NCBI RefSeq assembly: GCF_009911645.1
Contig: NZ_QWKI01000038.1
Location: 21,591 to 85,590 of the forward strand
Length of the DNA stretch: 64,000 nucleotides
Direction: 5' to 3'
Source: Pseudoflavonifractor sp. 60
GTDB taxonomy: Bacteria; Bacillota; Clostridia; Oscillospirales; Oscillospiraceae
The translations under genes were made by a program, and so were the position numbers. Shown piece after piece: positions 30,697-39,618 of this stretch (within the stretch, counting starts at the first letter, position 1; each line of letters opens with the position of its first letter). A model generated the notes under the pieces. It worked only from the letters and a program-made list of their open reading frames with translations, searched no databases and had not been told where the DNA came from.

Positions 30697-31287
30697 ATGC
30701 TGCGTATTCGAGAGGCCATTGTGGTAGAGGGCCGGTACGACAAAAACACCTTGTCCCAGGTGGTGGATACCCTGATTTTGGAGACGGGGGGCTTTCAGAT
30801 TTTCAAGGACCCGGAACAGATGGCCCTGCTGGAGCGGGCGGCCCGCCGGCGAGGGCTGGTGGTGCTCACCGATTCCGACGGGGCGGGCTTTGTCATCCGA
30901 AACCGGATCAAGGGGGTCATCCCGGGCCAATTTTTGAAGCACGCCTACATCCCCGACGTCTATGGCAAGGAGCGCCGCAAGCGCCGGCGGGGGAAGGAGG
31001 GCAAACTGGGGGTTGAGGGGATGCCCCCGGAGGTGCTGGAAAAGGTCCTGCGCCGGGCGGGGGCCACCTTTTTGGAGGGGGATGCTTGGGCGGCGCGGCG
31101 GAGGCCGGCGCTGACCAAGGGGGACCTGTTTGCCGCCGGGCTCTCCGGGGGAGCGGACAGCGCCCGGAAGCGCCAGGAGCTGCTGAGGCGGCTGGAGCTG
31201 CCGGAGCATATGTCGGCCAACGCCCTGCTGGCGGTGCTCAACGGCTGCTATACCAGGGAAGAGGCGGAAGATATTTTAAATATTTAG
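30697..31287 (+). CDS. rnmV: Ribonuclease M5 (TOPRIM)
   Basis: Processes 5S rRNA precursors. The 196-residue protein has the TOPRIM catalytic residues: AIVVEGRYDKNTLSQ (Glu) near the start and VVLTDSDGAGFVIRNRI (DxD) near residue 55, then the M5-specific basic stretch YGKERRKRRRGKEGKLGVEGM and the C-terminal helical part. Length is standard. It is cotranscribed with holA. In Bacillus it is usually next to ksgA; that gene is not here. Confidence 0.92.
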   Translation: MLRIREAIVVEGRYDKNTLSQVVDTLILETGGFQIFKDPEQMALLERAARRRGLVVLTDSDGAGFVIRNRIKGVIPGQFLKHAYIPDVYGKERRKRRRGKEGKLGVEGMPPEVLEKVLRRAGATFLEGDAWAARRRPALTKGDLFAAGLSGGADSARKRQELLRRLELPEHMSANALLAVLNGCYTREEAEDILNI

Positions 31288-31310
31288 GCGCGGCCATTGG
31301 CCGCGCCTTT
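31287..31310 (+). terminator. Terminator after rnmV
   Basis: GGCGCGGCC (31287-31295) and GGCCGCGCC (31299-31307) with a three-base loop and TTT. It overlaps the rnmV stop and also lies at the end of the convergent DUF2812 operon, so it may serve both strands. Confidence 0.65.
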
Positions 31311-31312
31311 CG

Positions 31313-32515
31313 CTATCTCACCATCGCCGCGATTTCCTCCAGGTGTTCCGCCAGATTTCCGCCGCCGGTATAGCGGATGGTGACCGCCCGTTTCCCCGCC
31401 GATGCGGCGGCCAGCTGAAAGCCGCCCACCTCCGAGCGGGCCACGGCCAGGAAGTCCACGCCGTCCCAGGGGATGTAGTCCACCGTCCAGGCGGCGTTTT
31501 CGCCGGAACTCCACCAGATATCCTGGTCCAGCCCCATGTGGACCTCCAGCTGTTCCTTTGCCAGCGGCGCGGCCAGGAAGGACAGCCAGCCAGGCAGACG
31601 GTACCACTCAAGCTCCAGACGGGTCCAGTTTTCCGGCTCAATGCGGTCGGACTGGACAACCCGCCAGTACTCCGGACAGAGGGGGTAGCGCTCCCGGTCG
31701 CAGAAGTTGGCGTAATCCCGTCCTCTCTCCTGGAGGGTCCTGGGGTGGTAGTTCTCACCCTCCAGCGACTCCAGGGTCAGCCTGGGAAAGGCGGTGAGGG
31801 CGTCCAGGGGCTGGAGCCAATCCCTGGAGAAGGGCAGGATGATGTTGCTGAAAAATATCCCCATGAGAAGGAGAAAAAAGAGCAGGTAGAACAGTGCCGG
31901 TCCCCACCGGCGGGGGAGGTAGACCGCATGATGCTCCAGGGGGATGTTCTGTTCCAGCTGGCGGACCAGAAGGGCCAGCCGCTCCACATCGGCCCAGGAA
32001 GCGGCCAGCAGAAAGATCATCAGGACCATCTCAAGCACAATCAGCAGGGCAATAGTGGTGAGAAAGGTGTGGACGGGCATATGTTCGGCCAGCAGGACCA
32101 TGGACAGCAACCAAAGCAGACCGAACAGAGCGGCCAGCTGGCTCAGGAAGCTCCGCCGCTGGGCTTTATACAGCTTTTTCCAGAGCTGACTCTGGAGCGC
32201 CGGGTCGGAGTGGGGCTCCGGGGCGTTCGGGTCCTGGGTTGAGAAGATGAGCAGCTCACTGTTGGTCTGGCAGACACAGTCCCAGCCGAAGTCCCGGTAC
32301 AGGTCCAGCATTGCCTGGGGCGGTTCCGCACCCCAGGACAGGCGGCAGGGCTCCGCACGGTAGCGGGTCTTCCGGGCCGGTCCCTCCTCAAAGGTGGAAA
32401 ACAGAGGCCGGATGCGCTTTAAGGCCAGCCCTCGCAGGGCCATATCCTCCAGCCAGCTCTCCACACCCCGGACGTCGTACAGGGATACCAGGGTGATTTG
32501 ATAGACACGTTTCAC
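31313..32515 (-). CDS. DUF2812-type membrane protein, fifth of five
   Basis: A 400-residue protein of a family with unknown function. The N-terminal domain (residues 1-115) has the shared pattern SLYDVRGVESWLEDMALRGL, a YR-containing strand, DFGWDCVCQTNSELLIFS and the closing AP-x-PHSDP. Two membrane helices follow near 130-175, a third near 205-225. The C-terminal part is probably extracytoplasmic and closes with IRYTGGGNLAEHLEEIAAMV, a pattern repeated in all five paralogues. It is the last gene of the operon, 15 bases after its neighbour. Confidence 0.75.
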   Translation of the reverse strand: MKRVYQITLVSLYDVRGVESWLEDMALRGLALKRIRPLFSTFEEGPARKTRYRAEPCRLSWGAEPPQAMLDLYRDFGWDCVCQTNSELLIFSTQDPNAPEPHSDPALQSQLWKKLYKAQRRSFLSQLAALFGLLWLLSMVLLAEHMPVHTFLTTIALLIVLEMVLMIFLLAASWADVERLALLVRQLEQNIPLEHHAVYLPRRWGPALFYLLFFLLLMGIFFSNIILPFSRDWLQPLDALTAFPRLTLESLEGENYHPRTLQERGRDYANFCDRERYPLCPEYWRVVQSDRIEPENWTRLELEWYRLPGWLSFLAAPLAKEQLEVHMGLDQDIWWSSGENAAWTVDYIPWDGVDFLAVARSEVGGFQLAAASAGKRAVTIRYTGGGNLAEHLEEIAAMVR

Positions 32516-32530
32516 AGGAAGGTCTCCTTT

Positions 32531-33784
32531 CTACTTCAGCGCCGCCGCCAGCATGTCCAGGTGGTCCGTCAGGTTTTCCCGTCCTCCATAGAGCAGCGCC
32601 ACCACGTGGCCGTCCCGGCCCGCGGCGGCCATCTGCCACTCCGGGTGATTCTCCGCCCGGGCCACTACCACAAAGTCCAGCTCGGGATGGGACAGCTCCT
32701 CATAGCTCCAGCGCAGATTCATCAGCTCCAATTGGGCCAGCTGGGACATGGCGATGGTGCGGGCCAGCGGGGGGACGAGCAGGTGGAAGTAGACCGCCTC
32801 CAGGTCGGGGGAGTAGACGTACTCCGGTTCACCAGACGGGGAGTAGCCCTGTTTTGACTCCAGGTCCACCGGACTGAGCAGGGACTGTTCCACCGTGTAA
32901 TAGCTGGGGGAGAGGAAGGAGAACTTGCGGGTTACGATGTTCTGCCCCCAACTGCTGCCGGAGTGTTTTCTGGGCGGTTCGCCAAACAGCTCCTTATAGG
33001 TGACCAGGGGCTCCGACTCCAGATCCTGAAGGTGGATGTATGGCCGGGAGAAGTGTTCCAGCGGGGCGTTGGGCGGCAAGTCGTACAGGCCGAACAGCTG
33101 TCCAGTCCACAGAACAACGGCAAGCCCGGCCAGCGGAATGGTGATCCAGAAGGGGATGGCGTGCAGACTCCACCGGGGCCGGGGGCGGGTCTTGGGGGTC
33201 ACACCCAGTTCCAGGGAGCGCTGGAGGTCCAGCAGCAGGTGACAATCCCGCTCCTCATCCCGCCAAAACAGGAAGCCGAGAAGCAGAAAAATCAGCGGTG
33301 TTCCGGTCAGGTCGAAGAGGAATAGGGGGATACGGCGTGGGTCCATGCGCCAGAGCAGAACTCCGGCCAGAATAAACAGGCCCAAAATGAGGAAATGCAA
33401 AATACGCTGCTTTTTTCGGGCGCGCTGAACCCGCCCCGTCAGCCACTCCAGGGAGATGCCACGGGTCACCGGGTCGGTGTGGAGCTCCGGGGCCCGGGGG
33501 TCGGCGGTGTAGAAGAGGAAATAGACCTTGCCAACCCTGCCCGCGTACTCCCAGCCCGACTGGCAGTACAGCTCCAGCCGCTCCGGCTCCGCCAGTTCCC
33601 GCCCGTTGGATACCTCCAGCCGGAAGCGGGTTCCGGGGGCGTGTTCATCCCGGCGGAAGCGGGTAAAGTCGCCGGTGACCTGGATGGGGAACAGACCGGC
33701 GTTGGCCTGCTCCTCCAGCCAGTGCTCTAGCCCCGGAATGTCGTACAGGGACACCGGAGTGGTTATCCAATATTTCCAGAACAT
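32531..33784 (-). CDS. DUF2812-type membrane protein, fourth of five
   Basis: A 417-residue paralogue of the flanking genes. N-terminal domain: SLYDIPGLEHWLEEQANAGL, RFRLEVSNGRELAEPE, SGWEYAGRVGKVYFLFYT and RAPELHTDP. Two hydrophobic helices lie near 125-170 and one near 215-235. The C-terminal region ends in VVALLYGGRENLTDHLDMLAAAL. The ATG directly follows the stop codon of the third gene without a spacer, with AAAGGAG before it, so translation is coupled. Function unknown. Confidence 0.75.
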   Translation of the reverse strand: MFWKYWITTPVSLYDIPGLEHWLEEQANAGLFPIQVTGDFTRFRRDEHAPGTRFRLEVSNGRELAEPERLELYCQSGWEYAGRVGKVYFLFYTADPRAPELHTDPVTRGISLEWLTGRVQRARKKQRILHFLILGLFILAGVLLWRMDPRRIPLFLFDLTGTPLIFLLLGFLFWRDEERDCHLLLDLQRSLELGVTPKTRPRPRWSLHAIPFWITIPLAGLAVVLWTGQLFGLYDLPPNAPLEHFSRPYIHLQDLESEPLVTYKELFGEPPRKHSGSSWGQNIVTRKFSFLSPSYYTVEQSLLSPVDLESKQGYSPSGEPEYVYSPDLEAVYFHLLVPPLARTIAMSQLAQLELMNLRWSYEELSHPELDFVVVARAENHPEWQMAAAGRDGHVVALLYGGRENLTDHLDMLAAALK

Positions 33785-35011
33785 TTAATTCTCCTTTCCC
33801 AGAGCCTCCAAAAACAGGGGCAGGCAGTTCTCCAGCGCGGTGGGGCCGGCATATTCCACCACCAGAATGTCGTTCCCCCGCAGGGCGGTGAACAGCCAGC
33901 GCTCCTGGCCGCCCCGGCGGAAACGGACCGTCTCCAGGGCGTCCAGGCCGGGGTACTCCCGGGTCTGGAAGGGCTGCAAGTCGGAGACCCGGCTGAGGGG
34001 ATTGTCGTAGGACAGGACCGCGTTCAGCTGCCGCACCTCCCGGTCTCGGCGGAGCTGATACACCAGCCGGGCGGTTCCCGGGGAGCGGGCCCGGTCGTAC
34101 TGAATATACACCTGGAGGGGATAGGGGCGGGGAATCTCAATCAGTTCTCCCGGATCTGTGCGAACAGTCCGGCTCCAGTCCATAGATTGGAACTCCTGCA
34201 CCGGGACCAGCCAGGAGTGACTGCGCTTCAAATAGCCGTCCACCTCCGGCTCCTCCTCCAGGGGGCGGGGACCGGCCGCCTCCAGCTGGGCCAGAGTGGG
34301 CCAGGTGTGGGAAAGAGGGGCCTCCCCCAGACCGCAGACCTGGGGCCGGTAGCTGGGAATGGCGAAATAGAGCACCAGAAGCAGAGGGACCGTGATGCAG
34401 AAGTAGACCTTCAGGTCTCTGGCCCGGTTCCACCGCCGCCCCGCCTTGGGGGCCAGGGTGCGGCGGACCTTGACCAGCTGCCGGATTTCCCGAATGGGCC
34501 GGATGGTGACGATGACGAAAACCGCCAGTGAAAAAGCAAATTGGAACAGGTCGCGGGGCTGTTCCATCAAAATCAGCTCCTCCAGCAGCCGTTTCCCAAT
34601 CAGAGAGAAGACCCCGCCCAGAAACAGGATGGAGGCCGCCGTCATGGCGGTCCAGAAACGCGTCTGCTGCTGGATGGTGCTGTTCAGCGCGTAGGCCAGG
34701 GTTGCGGGGTCGGAGTGGAGCTCCGGGGCGTCCGGGTCCTGGCAGGAGTAGACACAATACATCCGGGGCAGGGTGTCCACAAGCGCCCAGCCCATCTGGG
34801 CGTAAAGGTCCGGAAGGTCCTCTTGTTTACCCTTGCCCACCGGGTCCAGCCGGTAGCGCACCAGGCAGGGGGTGTCTGTCACAAACTGGGCGGACTCGAT
34901 GAGCCGGGAGAAGCGCTGGAAGAACTTCCCCTGAAGGGCCATCTCGTCCAGCCAGCTCTGTAAGCCCTGAATGTCATAGCGGGAGCAGGGCAGCCAGTGT
35001 TTTTCGGTCAT
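33785..35011 (-). CDS. DUF2812-type membrane protein, third of five
   Basis: A 408-residue paralogue. N-terminal domain: SRYDIQGLQSWLDEMALQGKF, CLVRYRLDP, MGWALVDTLPRMYCVYSCQD and DAPELHSDPATL. Two membrane helices near 120-165, another near 200-220. C-terminal close: ILVVEYAGPTALENCLPLFLEAL. Its start overlaps the stop of the second gene as ATGA. The second and third genes share the most motifs (YRLDPVG, ELHSDPATL), suggesting a recent duplication of that pair. Function unknown. Confidence 0.75.
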   Translation of the reverse strand: MTEKHWLPCSRYDIQGLQSWLDEMALQGKFFQRFSRLIESAQFVTDTPCLVRYRLDPVGKGKQEDLPDLYAQMGWALVDTLPRMYCVYSCQDPDAPELHSDPATLAYALNSTIQQQTRFWTAMTAASILFLGGVFSLIGKRLLEELILMEQPRDLFQFAFSLAVFVIVTIRPIREIRQLVKVRRTLAPKAGRRWNRARDLKVYFCITVPLLLVLYFAIPSYRPQVCGLGEAPLSHTWPTLAQLEAAGPRPLEEEPEVDGYLKRSHSWLVPVQEFQSMDWSRTVRTDPGELIEIPRPYPLQVYIQYDRARSPGTARLVYQLRRDREVRQLNAVLSYDNPLSRVSDLQPFQTREYPGLDALETVRFRRGGQERWLFTALRGNDILVVEYAGPTALENCLPLFLEALGKEN

Positions 35012-36225
35012 AGGACTTCCTCCTCTCCCAGGGCGTCCAGCAGCAGGGCCAGTCCCCGCTCCAGGGGGGCGGAGCCGGCGCAGCGGACCAGCAGCACGTC
35101 ATTTCCCCGCCGCAGGGCGAGGGCCCAGCCGTCCAGGCCGGAGTACCGGTAGGAGGCGGTCTCCAGCACGTCCAGCCCGGGGTACTCCATGGGGACGAAG
35201 GGGGTCAGGCCGGTGATGGACTCGGAGCTGTTGGAGGTGTCGTTGTAGTGTTTGAGGTCCTTCTCCAGCTCCTTTCGCTTCAGATGGTACAGCCGCCGGG
35301 CGGCGGAGGGGGAGGCGGCCTGATAGTACCACACCTTTAAAAGAGGCTTGCCGAAGCCAGCGCCCCGGTCGGTGTAGTGCTCCTGAACGGGGACGGCGGG
35401 GGAGCGGTTGACGGTCATATAGCTGTAGTGCTCGGGCCGCAGCGCCGGGAGGGGGGCCGTCTCCATCTGAGCCAGACCGGGCCAGGGGTGGGAGAGGGCA
35501 GACAGGTCCAGGTCCAGAAACTCCATGGCGACATAATTCATGGCCAGGCTGCTCAGCAGATTGATTAGAAGCGTAACGGGCAGAAAGATGGCCAGATAGG
35601 GCAGATTGGGCCGCCAGTGCCGCCGTCCCGCCTGGAGGGGGAGGCCGTCGTCCAGGGTGCGGCGCAGCTTGTTCAGCCGGATAACCTGGTACATACCATA
35701 GACGGCCAGCGCCAGAAGCAGCCCCACCAGGAACAGGATGACCAGAGGCTGAAAGGGATGCTCCCACAGAAGGAGATTGGCGCAGAACTCGTTCCAGTTG
35801 GCAAGGAGCAAGAAGGCCAGCAGAGTCGTGGGGGCCAGCACCAGGAGCATATTGTCTTGCCGCTGCCGCCGCACCAGTGTTTTCAGGGCGTAGGACAGGG
35901 TTGCGGGGTCGGAGTGGAGCTCCGGGACCTCAGGGTCGTCACAGGAGAAAAGGTAGAAGGTCCGGGGGATGGCGTCCACAAATTCCCAGCCCATCTGGGC
36001 GTAGTTCTCCTTGCGCTCCACGTCGTTCCAATGTTCTCCCACCGGGTCCAGCCGGTAGCGCACCGGCCGGGGCTCCCCCCGCCGGAAAAAGGCCCGGTCG
36101 TTGTGGTAGGACAGCCGCTCCAGAAACAGCCCCTGGAGGGCCATCCCGTCCAGCCAATCCTGTAGCCCCTGGATATCAAAAATAGAGCAGGGCAGGGGCT
36201 TTTTCACCAGCTTGTTCCTCTTCAT
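35008..36225 (-). CDS. DUF2812-type membrane protein, second of five
   Basis: A 405-residue paralogue. N-terminal domain: SIFDIQGLQDWLDGMALQGLF, PVRYRLDPVGEHW, MGWEFVDAIPRTFYLFSCDD and EVPELHSDPATL. Two membrane helices near 130-185 and one near 210-230; C-terminal close VLLVRCAGSAPLERGLALLLDAL. I start at ATG 36225, where GGAGG lies 8 bases ahead, six codons inside the longest frame. It overlaps the third gene by four bases. Function unknown. Confidence 0.75.
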   Translation of the reverse strand: MKRNKLVKKPLPCSIFDIQGLQDWLDGMALQGLFLERLSYHNDRAFFRRGEPRPVRYRLDPVGEHWNDVERKENYAQMGWEFVDAIPRTFYLFSCDDPEVPELHSDPATLSYALKTLVRRQRQDNMLLVLAPTTLLAFLLLANWNEFCANLLLWEHPFQPLVILFLVGLLLALAVYGMYQVIRLNKLRRTLDDGLPLQAGRRHWRPNLPYLAIFLPVTLLINLLSSLAMNYVAMEFLDLDLSALSHPWPGLAQMETAPLPALRPEHYSYMTVNRSPAVPVQEHYTDRGAGFGKPLLKVWYYQAASPSAARRLYHLKRKELEKDLKHYNDTSNSSESITGLTPFVPMEYPGLDVLETASYRYSGLDGWALALRRGNDVLLVRCAGSAPLERGLALLLDALGEEEVL

Positions 36226-36255
36226 GGAAAAACCTCCTTTCAAAGGGCGGGCAGT

Positions 36256-37419
36256 TTACAGGGAGCGCATCACTTGGGCAAACCGGGGGAGGAACTGGAG
36301 CAGGTCCTGGTCTCCCCGGTACTCCGCCAGAAGAACAGTCCGCCCCTGGCGGAGGATCAGCCGGGCGGTGGGGAGGGAGGCACTCTCCGGGTCAGGCCGG
36401 TCCAGAGAGAGAAGGACCTGGTCCAGTCTCTGGGACAGGCCGCACGCCTCATAGGTCCCGCCGTTGTGATGGATGCGGCTCTGCTCCTGGACCATCTGCC
36501 CCGCCAGAAGGGGCAGGGGATAGCGGTAGATTTGCAGCTTCAGGGCGGGGACGGTGGGGTCGGCGGCGCCGTTGACCCACCGGTGTCTGGCGGTCTGCCA
36601 GAAGGACCAGCGCTCCGGCAAAAACAGTGTGGCGCAGTTGTAGCCGCAATTGTAATAGTCCCGGGTTTGGCTATTGACCTGAACATCCGGCCCGTCCCCC
36701 TCCAGGTCGGCCAGGGTCACAAAGTCGTCGGCAGGATGGAGCTGGGGGTTCAGGCCGGTGATGGGCCAGAGGGTCTCTGTCAGCACCAAAAGCAGAATCA
36801 GGGTCCCCGCCGCCAGCAGAGCGCCACCGCGGCTGTGTCCGGAGGACTTCTGGGCCCTCCGGTACCGGACCAGAGCGGCCAGCCCCAGCAGCCAGGACAG
36901 GTCGGTCAGCGCCAGGCCGAGGATGGACAGAGCGGCGGCAATCACCGGCTGGCGGCTCAGCAGTGTTACGGGAAACCACCGCAGCTCGGACCAGGAGAAG
37001 CTGCACCCCCAGTACAGGGAGAGGAAAACAAAATTCAGCGCCAGCAGCCCAAGCCCGGCCAGCAGCTTCCGGCGGAAGAAACGGCGCAGGGCGTAGTCCC
37101 AGACCTCCGGGTCGGTGTGGGCCTGGGCGTCCAGCTGTTCCGAGGCAAATACCGCGAAGCTGCTGCGGAACAGACCCAGATACCGCCAGCCCGCCTGCTC
37201 ATAGAGGGCGTTCAGTTCCGGGTCCAGCCGGTCGGGCTTGTTGGGGGCTGGCTCCAGGTGGAAGCGGAGGGCGGCGGGCTCGCCCCGGGAAAACAGGGTC
37301 AAGGGCCCCGCCGTCATGGAAAAGAGCAGTCCCTTTGCCGCCTGCCGCTCCAGCCAGCCCTCCAGGCCGGGGATGTCATATCCGTTTACCGGGGTCACAC
37401 GCCAAACCGTTTTGCTCAT
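36256..37419 (-). CDS. DUF2812-type membrane protein, first of five
   Basis: A 387-residue paralogue, the most diverged of the set. N-terminal domain: NGYDIPGLEGWLERQAAKGLLF, LRFHLEP, AGWRYLGLFRSSFAVFAS and AQAHTDPEVWDYAL. Four hydrophobic stretches are visible between residues 115 and 225, one or two more than in the others. C-terminal close: VLLAEYRGDQDLLQFLPRFAQVM. Its start overlaps the stop of the PadR gene as ATGA. In Bacillota DUF2812 proteins commonly sit next to PadR regulators, normally as one copy; their role is unknown. Confidence 0.75.
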   Translation of the reverse strand: MSKTVWRVTPVNGYDIPGLEGWLERQAAKGLLFSMTAGPLTLFSRGEPAALRFHLEPAPNKPDRLDPELNALYEQAGWRYLGLFRSSFAVFASEQLDAQAHTDPEVWDYALRRFFRRKLLAGLGLLALNFVFLSLYWGCSFSWSELRWFPVTLLSRQPVIAAALSILGLALTDLSWLLGLAALVRYRRAQKSSGHSRGGALLAAGTLILLLVLTETLWPITGLNPQLHPADDFVTLADLEGDGPDVQVNSQTRDYYNCGYNCATLFLPERWSFWQTARHRWVNGAADPTVPALKLQIYRYPLPLLAGQMVQEQSRIHHNGGTYEACGLSQRLDQVLLSLDRPDPESASLPTARLILRQGRTVLLAEYRGDQDLLQFLPRFAQVMRSL

Positions 37420-37727
37420 TGCCGTTCCTCCTCTCCGTCTGTCACACAGGCGCGCAGCCGCTCCAACTCCTCCTGGAAGACTGCCAGCCCCTTATCTGTA
37501 ATGCGGTAGGTCCGCTTGCGGCCGTCCACGCCGGTCTCGGCGATAAGTCCCTCTTCCTGGAACTTGGCCAGCAGGGTGTAGAGGGTCCCCGGCCCCAGCT
37601 TGACCCGGCCCTGGGTCTTTTCTTCCACAAATCCGGTGATCTCGGTGCCGCACCGCTCCCGGCGCAGGAAGGACATGAGCACATAGTACATGGGCTCAGT
37701 CAGCGGACCCTTTTCCCGTCCCGCCAT
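37416..37727 (-). CDS. PadR-family transcriptional regulator
   Basis: A 103-residue winged-helix repressor: PLTEPMYYVLMSFLRRERCGTEI, GRVKLGPGTLYTLLAKFQEEGLI (recognition helix and turn) and the wing VDGRKRTYRITDKG, then a helix for dimerisation. Length matches the short PadR-s2 type. It is the first gene of the five-gene DUF2812 operon, and the promoter carries a palindrome that it probably binds. Ligand unknown. GGAGG precedes the ATG. Confidence 0.9.
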   Translation of the reverse strand: MAGREKGPLTEPMYYVLMSFLRRERCGTEITGFVEEKTQGRVKLGPGTLYTLLAKFQEEGLIAETGVDGRKRTYRITDKGLAVFQEELERLRACVTDGEEERQ

Positions 37728-37758
37728 AGCCGGACCTCCTCTCCAATCATCGCCCCTA

Positions 37759-37803
37759 AATATCGTCTGACGATATTATAACACGATGATATGTCCCCGT
37801 CAA
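37759..37803 (-). promoter_or_regulatory. Promoter with overlapping palindromic operator of the PadR-DUF2812 operon
   Basis: On the minus strand TTGACG (37803-37798), 17 bases, TATAAT (37780-37775). Running into the -10, AATATCGTC-T-GACGATATT (37759-37777) is a perfect 9-base inverted repeat. The ATATCG...CGATAT shape is like sites of PadR regulators. A bound dimer would block the polymerase, so autorepression is a fair inference. Confidence 0.75.
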
Positions 37804-37903
37804 GGGGCCATTCCAAAATCCGCCACAAAGCCCTATCAACGATTAGACCTCTTTTTTCCGGTCAAGCTCTTATAATAGGACGTGCCAGGAGGGGGGGAGC
37901 GCT

Positions 37904-38782
37904 GTGACCGTCATCTACATTGATACACTATTTCTCCTCAACGCCCTTGTGGACTATCTGCTGCTCCTTGCCGCCGCCCGGCTGGCAGGGGAGCCTCTGC
38001 GACGCTGGCGGTTTGCCCTGGGGGCGGCCCTGGGCGGGCTGTACGCGGTGGCCATCTTCCTGCCAGGGCTCGACTTTCTCAGCCATCCCCTGTGCCGGCT
38101 GGCCTCCGCCGCTCTGATGCTCCTCACCGCCTACGGGGGCAGCCGCCGCCTGCTGCGACAGGGGATTTTGTTCCTTGCTCTGACCTGCGCCTTCGGGGGC
38201 GGCGTGGTGGCCATCGGCCTTATGGGCGGCACGGGGCTGAGCCTGGGCCGGGGTGTGTTTTACTCCGCCCTGGACCTGAAAATCGTGCTGTTGTCGGCGG
38301 CGGTGTGCTACGGTGTGCTGACCCTAGTGTTCCAGCGGCTGGCCCAGCATACCGGGACGGCGGGGGAGCTGGCCAGGATCAGGGTGCGCCTGGGTGACCG
38401 GGCTGTCTCCCTGACCGCTCTGGTGGACACGGGAAATACCCTCACCGACCCGGTGAACGGCGCTCCGGTGCTGGTGGCGGAGGGAGAGCGGACCGCCTCC
38501 CTCTTTCCCATGGACCACCGTCCCAACCCATCCGACCTTCGGGACCCCGCCGCCGGCCTGACTCGCCTGGGCACTGGGGAGTGGCGCTCCCGTTTCCGCC
38601 TGCTGCCCTATCGCACTGTGGGAGTGGACCGGGGCCTGCTGCTGGCCGTCCGGACGGATGGGGTGGAGGTGAACGGCAAGGGCAGAGGTCCCGTGCTGGT
38701 GGCGCTGTCCCCCACGCCGGTGTCTGACGGGGGCGGCTATCAGGCGCTGATCGGGTCCCTGGACGGAATGTCAGGCTTTTGA
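37904..38782 (+). CDS. spoIIGA: Sigma-E processing protease SpoIIGA
   Basis: Membrane aspartic protease that activates pro-sigma-E in the mother cell early in sporulation. The 292-residue protein has five hydrophobic helices in the first 145 residues and a pepsin-like half-domain after it with the catalytic Asp175 in TALVDTGNTLTDP. The GTG start at 37904 has AGGAGGGG ahead. A TATAAT (37871-37876) precedes it without a -35 at normal distance, as expected for a Spo0A-activated promoter, but I could not point to a clear Spo0A box. sigE follows 21 bases after the stop. Confidence 0.92.
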   Translation: MTVIYIDTLFLLNALVDYLLLLAAARLAGEPLRRWRFALGAALGGLYAVAIFLPGLDFLSHPLCRLASAALMLLTAYGGSRRLLRQGILFLALTCAFGGGVVAIGLMGGTGLSLGRGVFYSALDLKIVLLSAAVCYGVLTLVFQRLAQHTGTAGELARIRVRLGDRAVSLTALVDTGNTLTDPVNGAPVLVAEGERTASLFPMDHRPNPSDLRDPAAGLTRLGTGEWRSRFRLLPYRTVGVDRGLLLAVRTDGVEVNGKGRGPVLVALSPTPVSDGGGYQALIGSLDGMSGF

Positions 38783-38803
38783 AAGAATAATGAGGTGGTT
38801 ATC

Positions 38804-39526
38804 TTGAACAAAGTTTACATAGAGGTAAGGGACCAGCTGCTGGGCTTCCTGGCCCGTCTGGGGCTGCTTCAACCGGGAAAGGTGATGTACATCGGGGGCA
38901 GCGACACCCTTCCCGCCCCCCTGAAGCGGGAGGAGGAGGCTGCCCTCATCGCCCGCCTGGAGGAAGGGGATCCAGAGGCCCGGAATCAGCTCATTGAGCA
39001 CAACCTGCGTCTGGTGGCCTACATCGCCCGCCGGTTTGAGAACACGGGCATCCATATTGAGGACCTGATCTCCATCGGCACCATCGGGCTTATCAAGGCA
39101 GTGGGCACCTACCAGCCCGCCAAGGCCATTAAGCTGGCCACCTACGCCAGCCGGTGCATTGAGAACGAAATCCTGATGTACCTGCGTAAGACCGCCAACC
39201 AGAAGACGGAGCTGTCCTTTGACGAGCCGCTGAACACCGACTGGGACGGCAACGAACTGCTCCTCTCCGACATCCTGGGCACCGACGAGGATCTGGTGGT
39301 GCAGCCCCTGGAGGCGGACGTGGACCGCCAACTCCTGCGCCAGGCCATGGAGCGGCTGGACGACCGGGAGCGGCATATTATAACCCTCCGCTTCGGTCTG
39401 GACGGGCGGCGGGAGTGTACCCAGAAGGAGGTGGCCGACCAGCTGGGCATCTCCCAGTCCTACATCTCCCGGCTGGAGAAGCGGATCATCGCCCGGCTGA
39501 AGAAGGAGATTGTAAAAATGATGTGA
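38804..39526 (+). CDS. sigE: RNA polymerase sigma factor SigE (pro-form)
   Basis: Mother-cell sigma factor of sporulation. About 240 residues: an amphipathic pro-sequence ([20 protein letters not shown]) with the cleavage region [14 protein letters not shown], region 2 ([24 protein letters not shown], then [10 protein letters not shown]), and region 4 ([38 protein letters not shown]). TTG 38804 is my start because GAGGTGG ends 5 bases before it; GTG 38795 is an alternative three codons up. Activated by the adjacent SpoIIGA. The forespore factor sigG, which often follows, is not here. Confidence 0.93.
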   Translation: MNKVYIEVRDQLLGFLARLGLLQPGKVMYIGGSDTLPAPLKREEEAALIARLEEGDPEARNQLIEHNLRLVAYIARRFENTGIHIEDLISIGTIGLIKAVGTYQPAKAIKLATYASRCIENEILMYLRKTANQKTELSFDEPLNTDWDGNELLLSDILGTDEDLVVQPLEADVDRQLLRQAMERLDDRERHIITLRFGLDGRRECTQKEVADQLGISQSYISRLEKRIIARLKKEIVKMM

Positions 39527-39553
39527 GACAGAGCGCTTAGAGCAGGTATTTTC

Positions 39554-39582
39554 TTGCGTTGGAGGCCAAACTATGATATAAT
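39554..39582 (+). promoter_or_regulatory. Promoter of the Uma2 gene
   Basis: TTGCGT (39554-39559), 17 bases, perfect TATAAT (39577-39582), followed after about 35 bases by the start codon with GGGAGG ahead of it. Confidence 0.6.
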
Positions 39583-39618
39583 CAAGCCAGATTTTACAGA
39601 CAGAGGGAGGAAAAATGG

